Counted from the stretch's first letter, positions 1 through 8,445 are shown. The stretch is DNA of 64,000 bases from JAWRCU01 sp033542235 (GCF_033542235.1 NZ_JAWRCU010000023.1:11276-75275); one strand, 5' to 3'. The notes: generated by a model not told the origin, from the sequence alone. Made by a program: numbers and translations.

Positions 1-1098
1 TCCAAGGATGTGCTGACGGCCGACGAGCCGCCGGCTCCGAAATGGGTGGGCCTGCCGGAACGGTTTGCCGCGCTGAAGATCGATTGCATAACAGGCATGG
101 CTGCGCTGGCCATCGACCGTCAGGCGAAAACGGTGCGGCTCGCGGGGGGCTCGAGCATCTCCTATGAGAAGCTGCTGATCGCGACCGGGGCCATGCCGCG
201 CCGCCTGTCGCTTGCGCCGGAGGCCTCGGGCCGCATCGCCTATCTCAGAAGCTTCGCCGACGCGCAGCGCCTGCGTGACCATCTCAGACCCGGGAATCAC
301 ATCGTCGTCATCGGCGGGGGCTTCATCGGGTTGGAGCTCGCCGCGAGCGCAAGGAAGCGCGGCGCCGCGGTGACGGTGATCGAGGCGCAGCCCCGCATTT
401 TGATGCGCGGCGTGCCGGAGGAAATCGCGGAGGTCGTCGCCGATCGACACCGGGCCGAGGATGTCCGGCTCTTCTGCGGCCGCGGCCTTCAGGAGATTTC
501 CGAACAGGGGCGCCGTCTTCTCGTTCGGCTGGCCGATGGGGAGAAGATCGAAGCCGATTGCGCGTTGATCGGCGTCGGCGCCCAGCCGGTGACGACGCTT
601 GCCGAGAGCGCCGGGCTCGCGCTCGACAACGGCATCGCGGTCGATGCCACGCTCAAGACCTCGGACCCGGACATCCATGCGGCGGGCGACTGCTGCTCTT
701 TCCCGCTTGCGATCTATGGCGGCCGGCGCGTGCGGCTGGAATCCTGGCGCAACGCCCAGGACCAGGGCACGCTCGCCGCTCGGAATATGCTCGGCGCGGA
801 CGAGCCCATCTCCGCTGTGCCCTGGTTCTGGTCGGATCAGCACGACCTGACGCTGCAGGTCGCCGGGCTCGCGGAGGGAGCGGCAAATGTCGTGCGCCGT
901 GATCTCGGCGAGGGCGCCTTCATCCTATTTCATCTCGCCGCCGACGGCCGCCTCATCGCGGCGAGCGGAATCGGACGCGGCAACGCGGTCGCCAAGGACA
1001 TCAGGCTTGCCGAGATGCTGATCGCCAAAGGTGCGCGGCCGCTGCCCGACCAGCTTGCCACGCCGGATGTGAGGCTGAAGACGCTGCTCGCTGCCTGA
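1..1098 (+). CDS. FAD-dependent ferredoxin reductase-like oxidoreductase (5' truncated)
   Basis: Class of pyridine-nucleotide-disulfide oxidoreductases that pass electrons from NAD(P)H through FAD to a ferredoxin or Rieske partner (rhodocoxin/putidaredoxin reductase type). The frame is open from base 1, where SKDVL matches the family motif RPPLSKDVL, so the N-terminal FAD GxGxxG strand lies outside the window; the internal GTG at 10 is not the true start. Visible are the central NAD-binding strand (VIGGGFIGLE), the second FAD motif ending in a conserved Asp (HAAGDCC) and the C-terminal reductase domain. The stop at 1098 is followed 37 bp later by the PanB-like gene, which suggests co-transcription. 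The electron acceptor cannot be read from this sequence. Confidence 0.88.
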   Translation, partial: SKDVLTADEPPAPKWVGLPERFAALKIDCITGMAALAIDRQAKTVRLAGGSSISYEKLLIATGAMPRRLSLAPEASGRIAYLRSFADAQRLRDHLRPGNHIVVIGGGFIGLELAASARKRGAAVTVIEAQPRILMRGVPEEIAEVVADRHRAEDVRLFCGRGLQEISEQGRRLLVRLADGEKIEADCALIGVGAQPVTTLAESAGLALDNGIAVDATLKTSDPDIHAAGDCCSFPLAIYGGRRVRLESWRNAQDQGTLAARNMLGADEPISAVPWFWSDQHDLTLQVAGLAEGAANVVRRDLGEGAFILFHLAADGRLIAASGIGRGNAVAKDIRLAEMLIAKGARPLPDQLATPDVRLKTLLAA

Positions 1099-1135
1099 AT
1101 ATTCGGTTCGAGTTCATGCACGAGAGGGAGGGGAA

Positions 1136-1945
1136 ATGAAGAGTTCAAGACCGACTATTGCCGATCTGCTTGCCATGAAGGGCAAGCGGCAGTTTGCCAA
1201 GCTGCGCGTCACCACGCTCGAGCAGGCGGCTGCCGCGCAGGCCGCTGGCATAGACATTCTCTCGGTCACGCCCGAACTGATGACCGACCCGCAATATCGC
1301 GACGCCGCGCCCGACTGCTTCACCATCCCGGGTAGCGTGAAGATGTTCCACGCGCTGAAAGAGGAGGTGATGGGCGAGGCGTTCCGCATGATGCGCGCCG
1401 GAGCCGATGCCGTCTATTGCGCAGCAAGTCTCGACACGATCCGCGCGCTGCGCGACGAAGGCGTTCCTGTATGCGGCCATAGCGGGCTGATCCCCGCGCA
1501 TGCGACCTGGACCGGCGGCTTCCGTGCGGTCGGCAAGACCGCCGAAAGCGCCATGTTGGTCTGGCGACAAGTCAAGGCGCTGGAGGAAGCCGGCGCCTTC
1601 GCCGCCGAGATTGAAGTCGTGCCGGTCGAGGTCGCGACCGCTATCTCGCAGCGCACCTCGCTCTTCATGATCTCGATGGGCGCCGGCGCAGGCTGCGACG
1701 CGCAATATCTCTTTGCCGAGGATGTGCTCGGTGAGAACCGCGGCCACTATCCCAGGCATTCCAAGGTCTACCGCAACTTCGCCGCCGAATATGACCGGCT
1801 TCAGAGGGAGCGGATCGCCGCCTTCTCAGAATATGCGCGCGACGTGAAGTCCAAGGCCTATCCCGAGCCGCGCCACGTGGTCGGCATAGAGGCGCAGGAG
1901 CTGGACGGGTTCCTAAGGCAGCTGGATGGCGAGGCGCGCGGGTGA
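1136..1945 (+). CDS. PanB-like (ketopantoate hydroxymethyltransferase family) protein, divergent
   Basis: 269 residues, the normal PanB length. The C-terminal half keeps the family signature: CGHSGLIP (PanB VGHVGLTPQ), E-x-VP, a run like GAGAGCDAQ (PanB GIGAGxxcDGQ) and DVLG. The N-terminal half is different: the GDS Asp and the second Asp that bind Mg in classical PanB have no counterpart where expected (SVTPEL and TIPGS instead). The barrel fold is therefore well supported, but ketopantoate synthesis is doubtful. The start is fixed by a strong GGAGGGG ribosome site ending 3-4 nt before the ATG. It probably forms an operon with the flavoprotein upstream. An automatic label of 3-methyl-2-oxobutanoate hydroxymethyltransferase is likely but may be wrong in function. 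Confidence 0.75.
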   Translation: MKSSRPTIADLLAMKGKRQFAKLRVTTLEQAAAAQAAGIDILSVTPELMTDPQYRDAAPDCFTIPGSVKMFHALKEEVMGEAFRMMRAGADAVYCAASLDTIRALRDEGVPVCGHSGLIPAHATWTGGFRAVGKTAESAMLVWRQVKALEEAGAFAAEIEVVPVEVATAISQRTSLFMISMGAGAGCDAQYLFAEDVLGENRGHYPRHSKVYRNFAAEYDRLQRERIAAFSEYARDVKSKAYPEPRHVVGIEAQELDGFLRQLDGEARG

Positions 1946-2004
1946 TCGCTGGCAGGCGTCAGCAGCGCGGTCGGCAGGTGGCTGAAGCTTGCTGTTTTTA
2001 GGTT

Positions 2005-2121
2005 GGCGCCGCCCCTCACCCTCACCCTCTCCCCGTAAGGACGGGGAGAGGGGGTTCTGAGACGTTGCCGCCCCCCTCTCCCCGTCCTTACGGGGAGAGG
2101 GTGAGGGTGAGGGGCAGCGCC
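2005..2121. repeat. Large intergenic palindrome, copy 1
   Basis: Inverted repeat with arms of about 45 nt (2007-2054 and 2071-2119) rich in CCCTCACCCTC and CTCCCCGT, and a loop reading TTCTGAGACGTTGCC. The loop is the reverse complement of the loop of the element at 25316-25427, so the two are the same element in opposite orientations. Similarity continues about 25 bp past the right arm in both copies. It lies between the convergent PanB-like and lipoprotein genes. Confidence 0.9.
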
Positions 2122-2152
2122 TGCGTCAAGCGAATAGCAGAACGCCCTAGGG

Positions 2153-2632
2153 CTACTGCCTGTGGAACACACCCTTGTAGGTTGTTCCGGCGAGCGAGTA
2201 GGTGCCGGCGAGCGTTCCGTCGGGCTGCATGGTGAAGGTCGTGTCGACGCCGCTCGCGAAACGATCGAGCTTCAGCGTGCTGCCCTTGATCCTTCCCTGG
2301 CCGTCGACGATGCCCGGCTTCGTCGCCCCCATCTCGCCCCAGGCATAGGTCACCGTCGCGCTGCCATTCGCAGTCACGCTGCGCACGGCGAGCTTGGCGT
2401 CGAGAGGCCCGTCCCAGGTGCCGGCCCAGATGCCGGAGAAGGCGGCGTATTGTTTCGGGACCTTCTTATCAGGCGGCGTGACAATTATGGATGAATCGAG
2501 AGCGGCCGAACCCGCCGCAGGGGCCGGCGGCGGAGCCTGGACCGGCGGCGGCGGGGAAGTCGCCGGATCCGAAGACGACTGGCAGGCCGTCAGCGCAACG
2601 GCCGCAAGGCCGAGTATGGCTAAGCGCATCAT
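2153..2632 (-). CDS. Hypothetical lipoprotein
   Basis: 159 residues. Signal peptide with lipobox LTAC, lipidated Cys at residue 17, then a Pro/Ala-rich linker (about 20-45) and a globular domain of about 100 residues built from alternating strands (SGIWAGTWDGPLDAKLAV, GTYSLAGTTYKGVF). The repeated G-x-W/Y-x-G strands suggest a small beta-barrel, possibly lipocalin-like, that binds something at the outer membrane; this is inference. No family with a known function was recognised. A second Met at residue 2 is an equally good start. The gene stands alone and converges on the PanB-like gene across a large palindrome. Confidence 0.75.
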   Translation of the reverse strand: MMRLAILGLAAVALTACQSSSDPATSPPPPVQAPPPAPAAGSAALDSSIIVTPPDKKVPKQYAAFSGIWAGTWDGPLDAKLAVRSVTANGSATVTYAWGEMGATKPGIVDGQGRIKGSTLKLDRFASGVDTTFTMQPDGTLAGTYSLAGTTYKGVFHRQ

Positions 2633-2836
2633 TTCCCCTCTGCTTCACGGATCGGGTCTGAAGCCGCCGCTTCAGCTCGACCGGTATCAGTGGCAGTAGC
2701 AGACCGCCGCTCAGAATCAACTCCATTGCGGCCTCTGGACGAGAGCGCAAAGTACTATATTGGTGCTTCCACGATCAGTCGAAACGTTGTTCCAAGGCTG
2801 TTAGCTTATTGCGCAAATCGTGGGATATTGACCTCA

Positions 2837-3154
2837 ATGCGATCTTACCTCGATCTGTTTGGATGGCTGCTTCTTTCATTTTCTCTTGCCGGGTGCGGCT
2901 GGACCGTGACCGCTTCCCACATGGAGGAAGCGGTCGATTCCATCATCTACGATAAAATCCCGTGCCCCGACCTCATAAGGCAGCGGAATGAGCTTGCCGA
3001 CAGCAATGGCCTGGCTCGGGACGTGAAATATGTACCCCTGGGGGCCGATGCCTTCTCGATCGACTTCCGATCGGCTTCCGAGAAGGAGAAGGCCAAGGCC
3101 ACCGCGCGGATCGATGCGATGAACCGTTCGCTGACGAGACGTGCCTGCAAATAG
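2837..3154 (+). CDS. Small hypothetical lipoprotein
   Basis: 105 residues from the ATG at 2837. That start was chosen because it opens a clean signal peptide ending in lipobox LAGC (Cys 20); the upstream in-frame ATG at 2690 adds 49 residues without signal-peptide character. The mature part is short, charged and mostly helical (RSASEKEKAKATARIDAM), and begins with a predicted helix (ASHMEEAVDSI). Function unknown. The stretch 2700-3600 looks more AT-rich than its neighbours and contains only small orphan genes, which suggests recent gain; composition was judged by eye. Confidence 0.6.
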   Translation: MRSYLDLFGWLLLSFSLAGCGWTVTASHMEEAVDSIIYDKIPCPDLIRQRNELADSNGLARDVKYVPLGADAFSIDFRSASEKEKAKATARIDAMNRSLTRRACK

Positions 3155-3238
3155 AGTGCGGGCTCAAGACTAGGACTTGCCGGTATTTTACGAATCACTG
3201 ATATTCAAGCTGCCTCCCCCTCTATAAAGGTAGCTCGA

Positions 3239-3604
3239 ATGCTCCAGCTGAACTGGATTTCGCGAGACACCACAGGACAATTGTTGCGTCTTTATGATGT
3301 TAACTTGTCCACGATCGACGTCCACGGCGTTTATGTCATCTACCGATCCGGCACGGTTTCAACCAGCCCGACCGCGATCCGGGTCGGGCAAGGAGACGTT
3401 GCCGACCGGCTCCAAGAGCATCGCGGCAATTCGACCATCAAGGCGCACGCGAAGATCGGCAACGTGTATGTCGCCTTCGCATCCGTGGCCCCGTTGCTTA
3501 TCGATGGTGTGGAACGCTTTCTTGTCGATCGTTATCGACCGCTAATCGGGGACGTAATCCCGAAGGTGCTGCCTGTTCCGGCAAGCCTTCCCTTTGCTGC
3601 CTAG
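3239..3604 (+). CDS. GIY-YIG-like small protein
   Basis: 121 residues. The segment at about 28-65 reads HGVYVIY, then IRVGQG-DVADRLQEHR. This has the order of a GIY-YIG nuclease core (G-[IV]-Y then Y-[IV]-G or similar, then an Arg helix), with the YIG strand replaced by IRVGQG and H-R in place of the usual H-x3-R/K helix. The catalytic Glu of the family is not obvious, so nuclease activity is uncertain and the protein may be a degenerate or binding version. The 3' end overlaps by 107 bp the end of an opposite-strand reading frame at 3498-3746. Base composition is less GC-rich than nearby core genes. Confidence 0.55.
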   Translation: MLQLNWISRDTTGQLLRLYDVNLSTIDVHGVYVIYRSGTVSTSPTAIRVGQGDVADRLQEHRGNSTIKAHAKIGNVYVAFASVAPLLIDGVERFLVDRYRPLIGDVIPKVLPVPASLPFAA

Positions 3605-3746
3605 CGCGGCTTTCTTCGGTCGCGATAAGAGCCGCCAGCGCTTCTCGCAGCTTCATGAGCTGATACCAGTCCCACGGCGTCTCGTTGCCGGAGCCGATAC
3701 GCTGCGCCGCCCATTCATCGACTGCCATGAGATCGCTGACCTGCAT
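3498..3746 (-). CDS. Hypothetical small protein, antisense-overlapping
   Basis: 82 residues. The N-terminal 55 residues (for example MAVDEWAAQRIGSGNE, then a Trp/Tyr segment and a helical Leu/Ala segment) look like real protein. The last 25 or so residues lie antisense to the GIY-YIG-like gene and look random (RLAVDNDRQESVPHHR). Either the gene has lost its native stop and now reads into its neighbour, or only one of the two frames is expressed. No family was recognised. Confidence 0.42.
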   Translation of the reverse strand: MQVSDLMAVDEWAAQRIGSGNETPWDWYQLMKLREALAALIATEESRARQQREGLPEQAAPSGLRPRLAVDNDRQESVPHHR

Positions 3747-3957
3747 GGCTCCATTAGCTCCTGAGGAGAGTTAAGGAGCCGTTGACGCGCGGCTTTCGAA
3801 CGCGTCCTGCCTTGTGGAAGACCTTCTGCGGGCGCTCAGCGCTCCCTTCTCGACGCGGGAATAGACTCCGGCGACCACCGTTAACAGTTCTATCGTGGCG
3901 GCTTTGCCCGATCACTGCGGTGCTCGACCGACCGCCACGGAACCATGGAGAGCACAA

Positions 3958-4410
3958 ATGAAACCTGCCACATTCATCGTGTGGCCGGCGCGAGGCTCCG
4001 TGTTGCCTGCGGCGGTTGCCATCATCATAGCCACCATACCTGCGCGTGCCGGCGAAACGGTCGGCGTCACCTTGGCCGACCAAGGCATGGAATCCATGCA
4101 CATGGACCTGAGCACGGACCACATCAAAGCCGGCAATGTGACGTTCAACGTGACCAACTCTTCCCAGAACCTGGTTCACGAGTTCGTCGTAGTCAAATCT
4201 GACACGCCCATCCAGGCGATGAAATATAACCAGGATGAGAAGGAGGTCGATGAGAGCTCACTCGAGGTCGTGAACGAAATCGATGACATCGATCCAGGGA
4301 AGTCCGGCACCCTCACCGTGAAGCTGGAGCCAGGCTCCTACGTCCTGCTCTGCAACAAGGCCGCCCACTACAAGCTTGGCATGGTCAATCACATCACGGT
4401 CACGAAGTAG
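3958..4410 (+). CDS. Cupredoxin (plastocyanin/azurin-like copper protein)
   Basis: 150 residues from the ATG at 3958, preceded by GGAG at 3947-3950; the longer frame from 3895 lacks a signal peptide. A Sec signal ends near residue 31 (ARA). The mature domain is a cupredoxin with candidate copper ligands His 74 (LVHEF), Cys 132, His 137 and Met 142 in the C-terminal loop LCNKAAHYKLGM. Cys-x4-His-x4-Met is one spacing variant of type 1 copper sites. It would act in the periplasm as an electron carrier or copper-binding protein. No oxidase, nitrite reductase or copper pump is adjacent, so the partner is unknown. There is a 244-bp gap before egtB with no recognisable feature. Confidence 0.8.
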   Translation: MKPATFIVWPARGSVLPAAVAIIIATIPARAGETVGVTLADQGMESMHMDLSTDHIKAGNVTFNVTNSSQNLVHEFVVVKSDTPIQAMKYNQDEKEVDESSLEVVNEIDDIDPGKSGTLTVKLEPGSYVLLCNKAAHYKLGMVNHITVTK

Positions 4411-4654
4411 ACATCGCCCCGGATATTCCAGCCCTGGTGGCTGAGCGGCAATGCCGCCGGCGAGAACTATACATTGAGGCCGCGCCGACGGAGTTCGACG
4501 GCGCCGCCGTGCAGCATCACGCTCGAGACAGGCTACTGACAGTTCGGTGGAACTGATCGTGGAGACGTGAATTGTGCGTGCTTCGGCTCGCGAAACCGCG
4601 CAGCCCAGGAAGTCTGCGCGACCTCGAGAATCCCACACACATTCTGGAGATGAC

Positions 4655-5911
4655 ATGGCAATGTCCAACGTCCTCGCTGCACGCCCCGACAATCGTCCCT
4701 CCCAAGATCCCCACTCCAACGCTCCTCAGTCCAATGCCCATTGGCTTGCCTCCTACAGACGCGTGCGTGCCGAGACGGAGCGGCGCGCTTCATTTCTGTC
4801 GCCGGAAGATCAGATCGTGCAATCGATGCCCGATGCGAGCCCGACCAAGTGGCATCGCGCACATACGACGTGGTTCTTCGAGCAGTTTCTGCTGGCGCCG
4901 CATCAAGACGACTATCGCCCATTCGATGAGCGTTTCGCGTTCCTGTTCAACTCCTATTACGTCTCGGCGGGACCCCGCCATGCAAGACCGCAACGCGGGT
5001 TGGTCACGCGCCCCAATGCAAAGGAAGTCGCTGACTACCGCAGCTATGTGGACGCGGCGGTCGAGGCGTTGATCGAGACGGCGGATCAGGGCCTGCTCGC
5101 CCGCATAGCGCCGGTGATCGAGATTGGCCTCAATCACGAACAGCAGCACCAGGAACTGATGCTGACGGACATATTGCATGCATTTGCACAAAATCCGACG
5201 GCACCAGCCTATGATCCCGACTGGCGGATGCCTGAGGCGAAGCCGAGCGATCAGGCGTTCGTCTCCAATAGATCCGGCATTCGCCGCATCGGATATGAGG
5301 AAGGTGGCTTCTGTTACGACAATGAGCAGCCGGCTCATGACGTATTGCTGCAGCCGGTCAGGATGGGAGTGGGCCTCGTCACCAATCGCGACTGGCTCGA
5401 ATTCATGTCGGACGGGGGCTACGCGACACCGACCCTGTGGCTGTCGGACGGCTGGAGCACCGTGCAGGCGCAAGAATGGCAGGCGCCAGGCTACTGGCGC
5501 ATCATCGACGGCGAGTGGTTCGCGATGACCTTGGCCGGGCTGAAGCCCGTCGATCCCGATTCTCCCGTCTGTCATGTCAGCTACTATGAAGCTGATGCGT
5601 TTGCCCGCTGGGCCGGGAAGCATCTGCCGACCGAGGCAGAATGGGAAACGGCAGCTCGGGCGGACCTGCTCGCCGATGCTTTCGGCATCGTCTGGCAGTG
5701 GACGCGCAGCGCCTATTCGCCCTATCCCGGCTACTCCGCGACGGAGGGAGCGCTGGGCGAATATAACGGCAAGTTCATGGTCAACCAGATGGTGCTGAGG
5801 GGCAGTTCCCTGGCAACGCCGGAAGGGCACGCCCGCGTGACCTACCGCAATTTCTTCTATCCTCCGCATCGTTGGCAGTTCACCGGGCTTCGGCTCGCCG
5901 ATTACGCCTGA
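4655..5911 (+). CDS. egtB: Ergothioneine sulfoxide synthase EgtB
   Basis: 418 residues. A non-haem iron enzyme that joins trimethylhistidine (hercynine) to a thiol (gamma-glutamylcysteine or cysteine) with O2 to give the sulfoxide precursor of ergothioneine. The N-terminal DinB-like domain carries the iron-binding histidines (WHRAH at 66-70; HEQQH at 161-165). The C-terminal formylglycine-generating-enzyme-like domain runs to the typical end WQFTGLRLADYA. The ATG at 4655 (or 4661) follows GGAGA at 4646-4650; the longer frame from 4574 has no such support. egtD follows after 59 bp. No egtA, egtC or egtE is visible nearby, so the thiol donor and lyase must come from elsewhere. Confidence 0.93.
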   Translation: MAMSNVLAARPDNRPSQDPHSNAPQSNAHWLASYRRVRAETERRASFLSPEDQIVQSMPDASPTKWHRAHTTWFFEQFLLAPHQDDYRPFDERFAFLFNSYYVSAGPRHARPQRGLVTRPNAKEVADYRSYVDAAVEALIETADQGLLARIAPVIEIGLNHEQQHQELMLTDILHAFAQNPTAPAYDPDWRMPEAKPSDQAFVSNRSGIRRIGYEEGGFCYDNEQPAHDVLLQPVRMGVGLVTNRDWLEFMSDGGYATPTLWLSDGWSTVQAQEWQAPGYWRIIDGEWFAMTLAGLKPVDPDSPVCHVSYYEADAFARWAGKHLPTEAEWETAARADLLADAFGIVWQWTRSAYSPYPGYSATEGALGEYNGKFMVNQMVLRGSSLATPEGHARVTYRNFFYPPHRWQFTGLRLADYA

Positions 5912-5970
5912 CGGCCCAGCCCAGGCTGCAATACCGATCGCCAACGGTAAGCCCTGACGGAGAATCTCTT

Positions 5971-6948
5971 ATGGCTACTTCCTCTGCAGCACGGCAGATG
6001 CCGCACGACGAAGCTCGTTGCGAGTTCGCCCGCCAAATCCTTGCGGGGCTGACGGCATCCCCCAAGCACATTGCGCCCAAGTACTTTTACGACAGTACCG
6101 GGTCCGAGCTGTTCGAACGCATTACCGAGCAGCCGGAATACTACCCGACGCGGATCGAGATCGCTCTGCTCCGGCAAAATGCCCGGAAAATCGTGGGATT
6201 GTTCCCGCCAGGCGGGGCACTGGTGGAATTCGGCATGGGTTCGACCACAAAGGCGCGCATCCTGCTGCAGGCCGCTACGTCACTCTCGGCCTATGTTCCG
6301 GTGGACATCTCCGCCGACCACCTCCGCGATGAGGCCAAGCCCCTGGCGCTGGATTTTCCGCATCTCGAAATCCTGCCGGTCGCGGCCGACTTCACCCAGC
6401 CCTTCGAGCTTCCGCCATCGATCCGCTCGCAGCCGCGCGTCGGCTTCTTTCCCGGGTCCACGATCGGCAATTTCGAACCGGAGGAAGCGATCTTGCTGCT
6501 GCAGCGGTTCGCCAAGGTGCTGGGGGAGGGTGCCTTGCTGATCGTCGGCGTCGATCTGGTGAAGGATCCGGAGGTGCTTGACGCCGCCTATAACGACGCC
6601 CGCGGCGTGACGGCGGCCTTCAATCTCAATCTGCTGACCCGGATCAATCACGAGCTGGGCGGCAATTTCGACCTGCGATCATTCGAGCACCGAGCCTTCT
6701 ATAACCGCAGCCGGAACAGGGTGGAGATGCACCTCGTCAGCCTGAAGCCGCAGCGTGTGCGAGTCAATGGCAAGGTCATCGATTTCCAGGCTGGCGAAAC
6801 GATCCATACCGAAAACAGCTACAAGTACAGCATCGAATCCTTCCACGCGCTGGCGCGCAGCGCCGGGTCGAAACCGGTGGCGGTCTGGGTCGACACTCAG
6901 AAGTACTTCTCCATTCACATGCTGGCGTTCGAAGGCGAGGTCCGTTGA
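5971..6948 (+). CDS. egtD: L-histidine N(alpha)-methyltransferase EgtD
   Basis: 325 residues. Transfers three methyl groups from S-adenosylmethionine to histidine, giving hercynine, the substrate of EgtB. Features: the N-terminal substrate region (APKYFYDSTGSELFE, about 35-49), the SAM-binding motif VEFGMGST at 85-92, and the C-terminal SYKYSIESF motif shared by the DUF2260/EgtD family. The start ATG follows ACGGAGAA. Pairing egtB-egtD is the usual minimal ergothioneine cluster. The gene is followed by about 150 bp with no recognised feature and then by a tRNA on the other strand. Confidence 0.94.
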   Translation: MATSSAARQMPHDEARCEFARQILAGLTASPKHIAPKYFYDSTGSELFERITEQPEYYPTRIEIALLRQNARKIVGLFPPGGALVEFGMGSTTKARILLQAATSLSAYVPVDISADHLRDEAKPLALDFPHLEILPVAADFTQPFELPPSIRSQPRVGFFPGSTIGNFEPEEAILLLQRFAKVLGEGALLIVGVDLVKDPEVLDAAYNDARGVTAAFNLNLLTRINHELGGNFDLRSFEHRAFYNRSRNRVEMHLVSLKPQRVRVNGKVIDFQAGETIHTENSYKYSIESFHALARSAGSKPVAVWVDTQKYFSIHMLAFEGEVR

Positions 6949-7094
6949 GACAGGAATAGCTGCCGGGAGACGATCGCACGCGACCTGCCCACACGCAACG
7001 TGCGCGAGGGAAGGGCGCGCGGCCTCCTGTACGCCGCTTGGCGGTGCGGGGTCCCTTGGGGAGCGGATTTTGCAAAAGGGGATGTCCCCCGTGA

Positions 7095-7171
7095 TGGTGA
7101 TCCCGACAGGAATCGAACCTGTGACCTACAGATTAGGAATCTGCCGCTCTATCCTACTGAGCTACGGGACC
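7095..7171 (-). tRNA. tRNA-Arg (anticodon CCT)
   Basis: 77-nt cloverleaf including an encoded CCA (complement of 7095-7097). The acceptor stem GGTCCCG pairs with CGGGATC (one G-U), the D arm contains AGCTCAGTAGGATAGAGC, the anticodon loop ATTCCTAAT places CCT at 7135-7137 (reads AGG), and the T arm is ACAGGTTCGATTCCTGT. All stems close by hand-folding. Confidence 0.97.
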
Positions 7172-7237
7172 ACGCTGGCGAACACATAGCCCTTCCCGGG
7201 CGTTTCGCCAACCCGCAAACATGATGCTTCGCACGAA

Positions 7238-7261
7238 CCGGAGCGCGGCGCCGCGCTCCGG
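7238..7261 (-). terminator. Perfect 24-bp GC palindrome, possible terminator
   Basis: CCGGAGCGCGGC followed by its exact reverse complement, just beyond the stop of the minus-strand amidohydrolase and upstream of the tRNA. The run CCTTTTA follows on the plus side only; no T tract follows in the minus direction, so intrinsic termination of the amidohydrolase gene is plausible but not certain. Confidence 0.5.
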
Positions 7262-7278
7262 CCTTTTATCCCAAACTG

Positions 7279-8445
7279 TCAGGCGGTTGCGAGTGCCGTC
7301 TCGGCGATCCGCACCCAGTAGCTCATGCCGTGCGGGATCGCCTCGTCGTTGAAGTCATAGGCGGGGTGGTGAAGGTTCGCCGTCTCGCCATTGCCGACGA
7401 AAATGAGCGCGCCCGGCCGCGCCTGCAGCATATAGGAGAAGTCCTCCCCGCCCATGACAGGCGGCACGCTGCGGTGCACGTTCTGCTCGCCGGCGACGGC
7501 CGCGGCCGCGTCGGATGCGAAGACTGTCTCTTCCGCATGGTTGAAGGTGACGGGATAGTTGGGTTGGTACGCGACATGGATCGTGGCGCCATAGGCCGCG
7601 GCGAGGCCTGCCGAAATCGTGCGCATGCGCTCCTCGGCCACCGCAGCCACTTCCTTCCTCAGCGAGCGTACGGTGCCCGCGAGCTCCACCTTCTCGGGGA
7701 TGACGTTATAGGCGTCGCCGCCATGGAACTTGGTGACGGTGACGACCACCGAATCGACCGGATCGACCGTGCGCGAGGCAATCGTCTGTAGCGCGCCGAC
7801 GAGCTGGCTGCCGATCATGACCGGGTCGATCGTCCGGTGCGGCATCGCCGCATGGCCACCTCTGCCGGTGATGGTGATCGTGAATTCCGCGGTTGCCGCC
7901 ATGATCGGACCGGGCCGGATTGCGAACTGACCGAGCGGCAGGCCCGGCATATTGTGCATGCCGAACACCCTGTCGATGCCGAAGCGCTCCATCATGCCGT
8001 CCTTGACCATCTCGTTGCCGCCGCCGCCGCCTTCCTCGGCGGGCTGGAAGATGACCGCAATCGAGCCGACGAAATTGCGCGTTTCCGCGAGATATTTCGC
8101 TGCTCCCAGAAGCATCGCCGTGTGGCCGTCATGGCCGCACGCATGCATGACGCCGGGCGTGGCCGACGCATAGGGCCGGCCCGTCGTTTCGGTGATCGGC
8201 AAGGCGTCCATGTCGGCGCGCAGCCCGATGGCGGAACCTTCGCCGAGGCGGCCGCGAATCACGCCTACGACGCCGGTGCGGCCGATCCCGGTGACGACCT
8301 CGTCGCAGCCGAACTCCTTCAGCTTTTCGGTCACGAAGTCGGCTGTCTTGAACACGTTGAAATTAAGCTCGGGATTGCGGTGCAGATGGCGTCGCCAGCC
8401 GGCCACCTCTTCCTGCATTTCGGCGGCTCTGTTGAGTATGGGCAT
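7279..8445 (-). CDS. M20 family amidohydrolase (HipO/IAA-amino acid hydrolase type)
   Basis: 388 residues. Zinc metallopeptidase of the M20D group that cleaves N-acyl or aromatic-acyl amino acids (hippurate hydrolase family). Motifs: HRNPEL near the N-terminus, GLRADMDALPI (metal-ligand loop), MHACGHDGH (metal site), EEGGGG, and GGEDFSYML near the C-terminus. The start at 8445 (MPILNRAAEM) gives family length; the frame continues 25 residues upstream into an Arg/Lys-rich stretch without a start signal. Substrate cannot be told from sequence. It is a single gene, divergent from the carboxypeptidase gene. Confidence 0.9.
   Translation of the reverse strand: MPILNRAAEMQEEVAGWRRHLHRNPELNFNVFKTADFVTEKLKEFGCDEVVTGIGRTGVVGVIRGRLGEGSAIGLRADMDALPITETTGRPYASATPGVMHACGHDGHTAMLLGAAKYLAETRNFVGSIAVIFQPAEEGGGGGNEMVKDGMMERFGIDRVFGMHNMPGLPLGQFAIRPGPIMAATAEFTITITGRGGHAAMPHRTIDPVMIGSQLVGALQTIASRTVDPVDSVVVTVTKFHGGDAYNVIPEKVELAGTVRSLRKEVAAVAEERMRTISAGLAAAYGATIHVAYQPNYPVTFNHAEETVFASDAAAAVAGEQNVHRSVPPVMGGEDFSYMLQARPGALIFVGNGETANLHHPAYDFNDEAIPHGMSYWVRIAETALATA

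Noticed and set aside
2690..2836. 49-residue extension of the small lipoprotein
   Set aside because: A signal peptide with lipobox starts exactly at the internal ATG 2837.
4790..5944. 384-residue minus-strand frame opposite egtB
   Set aside because: Antisense shadow; Arg/Leu-rich without recognisable motifs.
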